6,611 bases of DNA, taken from NCBI GenBank assembly GCA_945861235.1, contig CAMATV010000191.1, positions 1 to 6,611 on the forward strand. The letters run 5' to 3'. Of this stretch, positions 1 to 5,300 are shown piece after piece. The notes under the pieces were generated by a model. That model saw only the letters and a list, made by a program, of their open reading frames with translations, was not told the DNA's origin and made no database searches. The position numbers were made by a program, and so were the translations under genes. Position 1 is the first letter of the stretch; each line of letters starts with the position of its first letter. This stretch comes from Opitutus sp. GAS368 (lineage in GTDB: Bacteria; Verrucomicrobiota; Verrucomicrobiia; Opitutales; Opitutaceae).

Positions 1-251
1 AAGCACTTGCCCGTCGCCGCATACACCGCATCCGCCACGAGGTTCTTCGTGCCGAGCCCTTCCTCGACGTGCGCGAGAAAATGATCCGCCGCCTCAATCA
101 GATAGGCGCTCTCACCCCGCGTCGTCGCGGGTTCGCTATAACCGTGGCCCGCGAGCACCCCCGCCGTGGTGCGCGCGGCCTGCTGGCACGCGCGCTTAAA
201 CGCATCGAGCTGATCGTAGCGCACCCCGGATGATTCGTAGCTGAGCGCCAT
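1..251 (-). CDS. purM: Phosphoribosylformylglycinamidine cyclo-ligase (AIR synthetase), N-terminal part, cut by window edge
   Basis: PurM closes the imidazole ring in step 5 of de novo purine synthesis, using ATP to turn FGAM into AIR in the cytoplasm. Only the first 83 codons are inside the window. The protein begins MALSYESSGV, which fits the SYxxxGV opening of PurM proteins. Around residues 63-68 it has EEGLGTKN, which lines up with the DGVGTK segment near the nucleotide site of PurM; the usual first D and V are E and L here. The ATG at 249-251 lies 3 bases after the purF stop, so the two genes are almost certainly co-transcribed. No clear Shine-Dalgarno precedes it, so translational coupling to purF is likely (inference). 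The identification rests on a short N-terminus plus the purine context. A divergent AIR-synthase-related protein is the main alternative. Confidence 0.75.
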   Translation of the reverse strand, partial: MALSYESSGVRYDQLDAFKRACQQAARTTAGVLAGHGYSEPATTRGESAYLIEAADHFLAHVEEGLGTKNLVADAVYAATGKC

Positions 252-254
252 AGT

Positions 255-2162
255 TCAGTAAGCCCGCCCGTCGGTCTTTTCGTGATAGTTCAAAAACGCT
301 TGGTTCACCACGCGGTAGCCGCCCGGCGTCGGATATTTCCCCGTGAAATACCAGTCACCCGTGTGCTGTGGCACCGCCGCATGCAGATTCTCGATCGTCT
401 GAAAGATAATCTCGATCTCCCCTTGCCACTCAATGCCCTTGGGCCGCACCCGCTCGACGATCTTCGCCGCAATCTCTTCGGGCGAAAACGGTTCGTAGAT
501 CCGCCGCACGTGATTCACCGAGCCGCCCCGCGCGACCTCATCGAGACACGCCTTGTAAACATCATCCAGCAACGCCAACTGCCCGCGCTCGCGCAGCAAC
601 TCAATGGCCGCTTCAAACGCGATAAATTTCCCCAGCTCCGACATGTCGATGCCGTAGCAATCGGGATAGCGGATCTGCGGCGCCGTCGAAATGATAATGA
701 TCTTCTTCGGCTGCAACCGTGCAAGAATCCGCAAAATCGATTTTCGCAGCGTCGTCCCGCGCACGATCGAATCATCCACGCAGACCAAGTTGTCCCCCGG
801 CTTCACCGAGCCGTAGGTGATGTCGTAGACGTGGCTCGCGAGCTGGTTCCGCAGACTTTCTTGTCCGAGAAATGTCCGCAATTTGATGTCTTTGCTCACG
901 ACTTTCTCGCCGCGCGGCCAATTGCGCAAAATGAGATCGTCGAGCACCGCCTCGGTGAGTTCCCCTGCGGCGGACGCTTTCAGAATCGCGGCTTTGACTT
1001 CGTCGCGGCGCTTGGCGCGCAACGTCGACATCAGGCCGTAGTAGGCCACTTCCGCGGTGTTGGGGATAAAACTGAACACCGTGTTCGCCCAGTCGTGGCC
1101 GATCGAGGTGATGACCTGATCCGCGAGCCCGCCACCCAAGGCCTGACGTTCACGATAAATATCCAAGTCGTTGCCGCGGGAAAAATAAATCCGCTCAAAC
1201 GAACACGCCGTTTTCGGCAACGGCGCCGTAAACTGCACGGACTGCACCGTGCCGCGTTTCTTCAGCACCACCACATGGCCCGGCTCGACTTCCTTCACGT
1301 CCTCGACCGCCACATCGAACACCGTCATCAGCGGCGCCCGCTCGGAGGCGAACGCCACCACTTCGTCGTTCTGAAAATAAAACGCCGGCCGGATCCCCGA
1401 CGGATCGCGCGCCACAAACGCGTCGCCATTACCGATCAATCCCGCAATCGCGTATCCACCGTCCCACATTTGCGAGGCCCGCGTCAGCACGCGGGCCACA
1501 TCGAGATCCTCGCCGATACGCCGCGAAAGCTCCGCACCACCCATCTCGCGCGTGCGCAGATAGCGGTAGATGTCCTCGTGCTCTTCATCGAGGAAGAACC
1601 CGATTTTCTCCAGCACCGCCTGCGTATCCGATGCAAAAATGGGGTGTTGCCCGATCGCGATGAGGCTGGCGTTCAGCTCCCGCGTATTCGTCATGTTGAA
1701 GTTCCCGCACAGCGCCAGATTGCGCGTCGGCCACGAGCTCCGCCGGAAATACGGATGACACGCGCTCACCCCATAACCGCCGCTCGTGCCGTAGCGCAGG
1801 TGGCCGAGCAACAGTTCACCGCCAAAGTCGAAGTGCCGCTTCACGGTGTCCGGAAATTCGGGATGAACCTGCCCCTTCGCCGTCAGCTCACGGTATTGCT
1901 CCAGCAGCGCGCCAAACACTTTGTCGAGCGGGTTCGGCGTGATGTTGCGCTCCCGAAACATGTAGGGCTCTCCCGCCGGCATATCCAGTTTCACGCACGC
2001 CACACCCGCGCCGTCCTGCCCGCGGTTGTGCTGCTTCTCCATCAACAGAAAAAGTTTTTCAAACCCCCACAGCGGCGAGTGGTATTTCTCCGCGTAGTAG
2101 GCGAGCGGCTTCAGCATCCGCACGAGCGCAATGCCACATTCGTGGCCGATGTGTTCGCTCAT
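255..2162 (-). CDS. purF: Amidophosphoribosyltransferase (glutamine PRPP amidotransferase), long form
   Basis: PurF makes phosphoribosylamine from PRPP and glutamine, the committed first step of purine synthesis, in the cytoplasm. The N-terminal Ntn-type glutaminase domain starts HECGIAL, with the likely nucleophile at Cys9. It continues with KQHNRGQDGAG, LGHLRYGTSG, CGNFNMTN and ARDPSGIRP, all typical of class II amidotransferases. The C-terminal phosphoribosyltransferase domain has the PRPP loop VDDSIVRGTT at residues 462-471. At 635 residues it is much longer than the 470-505 of E. coli or B. subtilis PurF and matches the Bacteroidetes/Verrucomicrobia type (recalled). The start is supported by GGAGAA 7 bases upstream. 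Eight residues precede Cys9, so a B. subtilis-like propeptide removal is expected (inference). Cys320 and Cys502 line up with two Fe-S ligands of B. subtilis PurF, but the C-terminal cysteine pair is absent (GDWYFTGKYP, residues 602-611). purM follows after 3 bases. Confidence 0.95.
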   Translation of the reverse strand: MSEHIGHECGIALVRMLKPLAYYAEKYHSPLWGFEKLFLLMEKQHNRGQDGAGVACVKLDMPAGEPYMFRERNITPNPLDKVFGALLEQYRELTAKGQVHPEFPDTVKRHFDFGGELLLGHLRYGTSGGYGVSACHPYFRRSSWPTRNLALCGNFNMTNTRELNASLIAIGQHPIFASDTQAVLEKIGFFLDEEHEDIYRYLRTREMGGAELSRRIGEDLDVARVLTRASQMWDGGYAIAGLIGNGDAFVARDPSGIRPAFYFQNDEVVAFASERAPLMTVFDVAVEDVKEVEPGHVVVLKKRGTVQSVQFTAPLPKTACSFERIYFSRGNDLDIYRERQALGGGLADQVITSIGHDWANTVFSFIPNTAEVAYYGLMSTLRAKRRDEVKAAILKASAAGELTEAVLDDLILRNWPRGEKVVSKDIKLRTFLGQESLRNQLASHVYDITYGSVKPGDNLVCVDDSIVRGTTLRKSILRILARLQPKKIIIISTAPQIRYPDCYGIDMSELGKFIAFEAAIELLRERGQLALLDDVYKACLDEVARGGSVNHVRRIYEPFSPEEIAAKIVERVRPKGIEWQGEIEIIFQTIENLHAAVPQHTGDWYFTGKYPTPGGYRVVNQAFLNYHEKTDGRAY

Positions 2163-2169
2163 GACAGAG

Positions 2170-2175
2170 TTCTCC
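2170..2175 (-). promoter_or_regulatory. Ribosome binding site of purF
   Basis: On the minus strand GGAGAA lies 7 bases before the ATG at 2160-2162. This is a good Shine-Dalgarno with normal spacing. It fixes the purF start, leaving an 8-residue leader before the catalytic cysteine. Confidence 0.7.
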
Positions 2176-2236
2176 GGTGACGGACACTCATGGTCGCAGT
2201 ACGCTGGTGGGATTCAGTCGGCATTCAGCAATAAAA

Positions 2237-2341
2237 GAAACCATCTCGGGGACACGCGGTGAATCGTCAATGGCTTTCTCCGTCCGTCGCGTCTTATGCA
2301 CCTTCCCCCTCCTTGACGCCCCGTGGATGTTGGAAACCATC
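2237..2341. repeat. Pair of 9-base direct repeats GAAACCATC in the divergent promoter region
   Basis: Perfect copies of GAAACCATC lie at 2237-2245 and 2333-2341, 96 bases apart. One is near the purF side and one is immediately before purL. A 9-base match within 193 bases is not expected often by chance, though it is not rare enough to be decisive. A paired operator for a common purine regulator is possible but unproven. Confidence 0.4.
2313..2340 (+). promoter_or_regulatory. Weak candidate sigma-70-type promoter for purL
   Basis: TTGACG at 2313-2318 matches the -35 consensus at five of six bases. With a 16-base spacer the -10 would be AACCAT at 2335-2340, matching only three of six. Transcription would begin near 2347, giving a leader of about 9 bases, consistent with the lack of a Shine-Dalgarno before purL. 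The proposed -10 overlaps the second GAAACCATC copy. The call is weak; the real promoter could be further upstream. Confidence 0.2.
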
Positions 2342-2355
2342 GCCCTTTCCTGACC

Positions 2356-5300
2356 ATGCTGATTCTCCCCGGCTCACCCGCCCTCTCTCCTTTCCGGCTC
2401 CAAAAACTTCACGACGACTTGGTCGCCGCCGGCCTCCCCGTCCGCACCTTGAGCGCCGACTTCGTGCACGTCGCCGAAGTGTCCGCCGCCCTTTCCGCCG
2501 AGCAGCAACTCGTCCTCGAAAAACTCCTCACTTACGGCCCACGGCGCGCCGCGACCCCCGTCACCGGCCTTGTGCAATTCGTCGCCCCCCGCCCCGGCAC
2601 GATTTCGCCTTGGTCCTCGAAAGCCACCGATATCGCCCACATCTGCGGGCTGACGTCCGTCCAACGCATCGAACGCGTCGTCGCCTACACCATCGATCTC
2701 GGCTCCGCCGTTTCGGATTCTCAACACTCAACGTTCCACCCTCAACTCACCGCAAAGCTGAGCGACCGCATGACGCAGGTCGTCTTCAGTGACCTCGAAG
2801 CCTGCGCCGCACTCTTCCGCCACGAACCGCCGCGGGCGATGAACAGCGTGCCCGTCCTCGCCGCCGGCCGCGCCGCCCTCGTCGCCGCCAACACCTCCCT
2901 CGGCCTCGCTCTCGCCGACGACGAGATCGACTATCTCGTCACGGCTTTCACCACCCTCGGCCGCGACCCCCATGACATCGAGTTGATGATGTTCGCGCAG
3001 GCCAACTCCGAGCACTGCCGCCACAAAATTTTCAACGCCACTTGGGACATCGACGGCGCCACGCGCGACCACTCGCTGTTCCAGATGATCAAGAACACCT
3101 ACACGCTGCACAGCGCAGGCATCCTCTCCGCCTACAAGGACAACGCCGCCGTCCTCGCTGGCACGCGCGGCGGGCGCTTCTACGTCGACCCGCGCACCCA
3201 AGAATACGCCGCGCACGACGAAGAGATTCACATTCTCTGCAAGGTCGAAACCCACAACCACCCCACCGCCATCTCACCCTTCCCCGGCGCTGCCACCGGC
3301 TCCGGCGGCGAGATCCGTGACGAAGGAGCGACAGGCCGCGGGTCAAAACCGAAAGCTGGCCTCGTCGGCTTCACCGTCTCCAACCTCCGCCTTCCCGGTG
3401 CCATCCAACCGTGGGAAAAGGAAAACGGTAAACCCCACCGCATCGTCTCCGCCCTCGACATTATGATTGAGGGCCCGCTCGGCGGAGCCGCCTTCAACAA
3501 CGAATTCGGCCGCCCCGCCATCAACGGCTACTTCCGCACCTTCGAACAAGCCGTGCCTTCCGCCATCGGCAGCGAGCTTGCTCGCGCTTCATCAGCCTCC
3601 CCGGCCAAAGAAATCCGCGGCTACCACAAGCCCATTATGCTCGCCGGCGGTCTGGGTAATATCAAAGCCGAGCACGTCAAAAAAGGCGCGATCAACCCCG
3701 GCGACCAACTCATCGTCCTCGGCGGGCCCGCCATGCTGATCGGTCTCGGTGGCGGCGCCGCCAGCTCCATGGCCAGCGGTCACGGCAACGAGGACCTCGA
3801 TTTCGCCAGCGTCCAACGCGACAACGCCGAGATGGAGCGCCGCTGCCAAGAAGTGATCGACCGCTGCTGGGCCCTCGGCGACGACAACCCCATTTCGTTC
3901 ATCCACGACGTCGGCGCCGGCGGCGTTTCCAACGCTCTCCCCGAGCTCGTCAACGACGGCGGCCGCGGCGGCAAGTTCAACCTCCGCGCAGTCCCCAACG
4001 ACGAGCCCGGCATGTCCCCTCTCGAAATCTGGTGCAACGAGTCCCAGGAACGCTACGTCATGGCCGTCCCGGTCGCTCACCTCGCGACCTTCCGCGCCCT
4101 CTGCGAACGCGAACGCTGCCCCTTCGCCGTTGTCGGCGAGGCCACTGAGGAAAAACAACTCGTCCTCGAAGACCCCCATTTCAAGAACCGCCCCATCGAC
4201 CTCCCGCTCGACGTGCTCCTCGGCAAACCGCCGCGTATGCACCGCACCGATACCACACAAAAACGTCCGCAGCACCCCCTCGACCTCTCGACCCTCACCA
4301 CTGGCTTGGCATTGCGAGGAGCCACCGGCGACGCAGCCAGCCCTCCCGCTAAACTCGGCGCGTCACGCGCCCCCGCCCCGCGCTCCGGCTCTCAGCCCTC
4401 AGCTCTCCACTCTCAACTTCAGGTCGCCACCGAGCGCGCCGCCCTCGCCGAAGCTATCCGCCGCGTACTCTCCCACCCGACCGTAGCCGACAAAACGTTT
4501 CTCATCTCCATCGGCGACCGCACGCTCGGCGGCCTCATCGCCCGCGACCAAATGGTCGGCCCGTGGCAGGTCCCCGTCGCCGACTGCGCCGTCACCGCCG
4601 CTGCCTTCGACGTTTACACGGGCGAGGCCATGTCGATGGGCGAACGCACACCCGTCGCCGTCAACAACGCCCCCGCTTCCGCCCGCCTCGCCGTCGGCGA
4701 AGCCCTCACCAATCTCGCCGCCGCGCAAATCGGCGACCTCGGCAAAGTGAATCTTTCCGCCAACTGGATGGCCGCCCCTGCGATCCCCGGCGACGGCGCC
4801 GATCTCTACGCCGCCGTCCAAGCCGTCGGCCTGGAGCTCTGTCCCGCGCTCGGCATCACCATCCCGGTCGGCAAAGACAGCATGAGTATGAGCACGGTCT
4901 GGAACGACGCTGCCACGGGGGAGAAAAAACGCATCACCGCCCCCGTCTCGCTCATCGTCTCCGCCTTCGCCCCCGTCGCCGACATCCGCCTCACCCTCAC
5001 GCCGCAACTCCAGCGCCCCGCCCTAGAGCCAGTTGAAGTCGGCAGTTTAAGTGCAAGTCCCGCGGCCAACGCTGCAACGTCAACTCCCCACTTAAACATC
5101 GATCAGCAGCAGGACACCGTCCTGCTCCTGATCGATCTCGGCCGCGGCAAGAACCGCCTCGGCGGCTCCATCCTCGCGCAGACTGTTTCGCAAATGGGCG
5201 AAGCCACCCCTGACGTCGACAACGCCACCGACCTCAAAAAATTCTGGAACGCGATCCAGCTCCTCGGTCGCCAGAAAAAACTTCTCGCCTATCACGACCG

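Larger units (their letters stand above)
2163..2355. promoter_or_regulatory. Divergent purF/purL intergenic control region
   Basis: This 193-base gap separates the start codons of two head-to-head purine genes, so both promoters should lie here or just inside the genes. It holds an A-rich stretch at 2230-2240 and a TTGACG on each strand (minus 2270-2265, plus 2313-2318). It also holds a 9-base direct repeat GAAACCATC (2237-2245 and 2333-2341) and two ATTCAG copies 11 bases apart (2212-2217 and 2223-2228). I see no E. coli-type PurR operator, no Bacillus PurBox pair and no recognisable purine riboswitch. No convincing gene lies in it. Confidence 0.6.

Noticed and set aside
282..2180. 632-codon open frame on the plus strand, antisense to nearly all of purF
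   Set aside because: It is Arg/His-rich with no recognisable motif and mirrors purF codon for codon in GC-rich DNA, where third-position bias keeps the opposite strand open. purF on the minus strand has clear family motifs.
2259..2792. 177-codon plus-strand open frame overlapping the start of purL
   Set aside because: It is Pro/Arg/His-rich in a different frame. The overlapping frame beginning at 2356 matches the PurL N-terminus, so this one is not coding.
3592..4275. 227-codon minus-strand open frame within purL
   Set aside because: Its sequence is a low-complexity Val/Glu/Ala/Gly shadow of the purL antisense strand, with no family motif, inside strongly conserved purL sequence.
4300..5100. 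Possibility that the extra purL segments are introns, inteins or frameshifted pseudogene scars
   Set aside because: The reading frame is unbroken and the inserts are 12-48 residues, far too short for inteins and without splice motifs. Conserved PurL sequence resumes in frame after each one.
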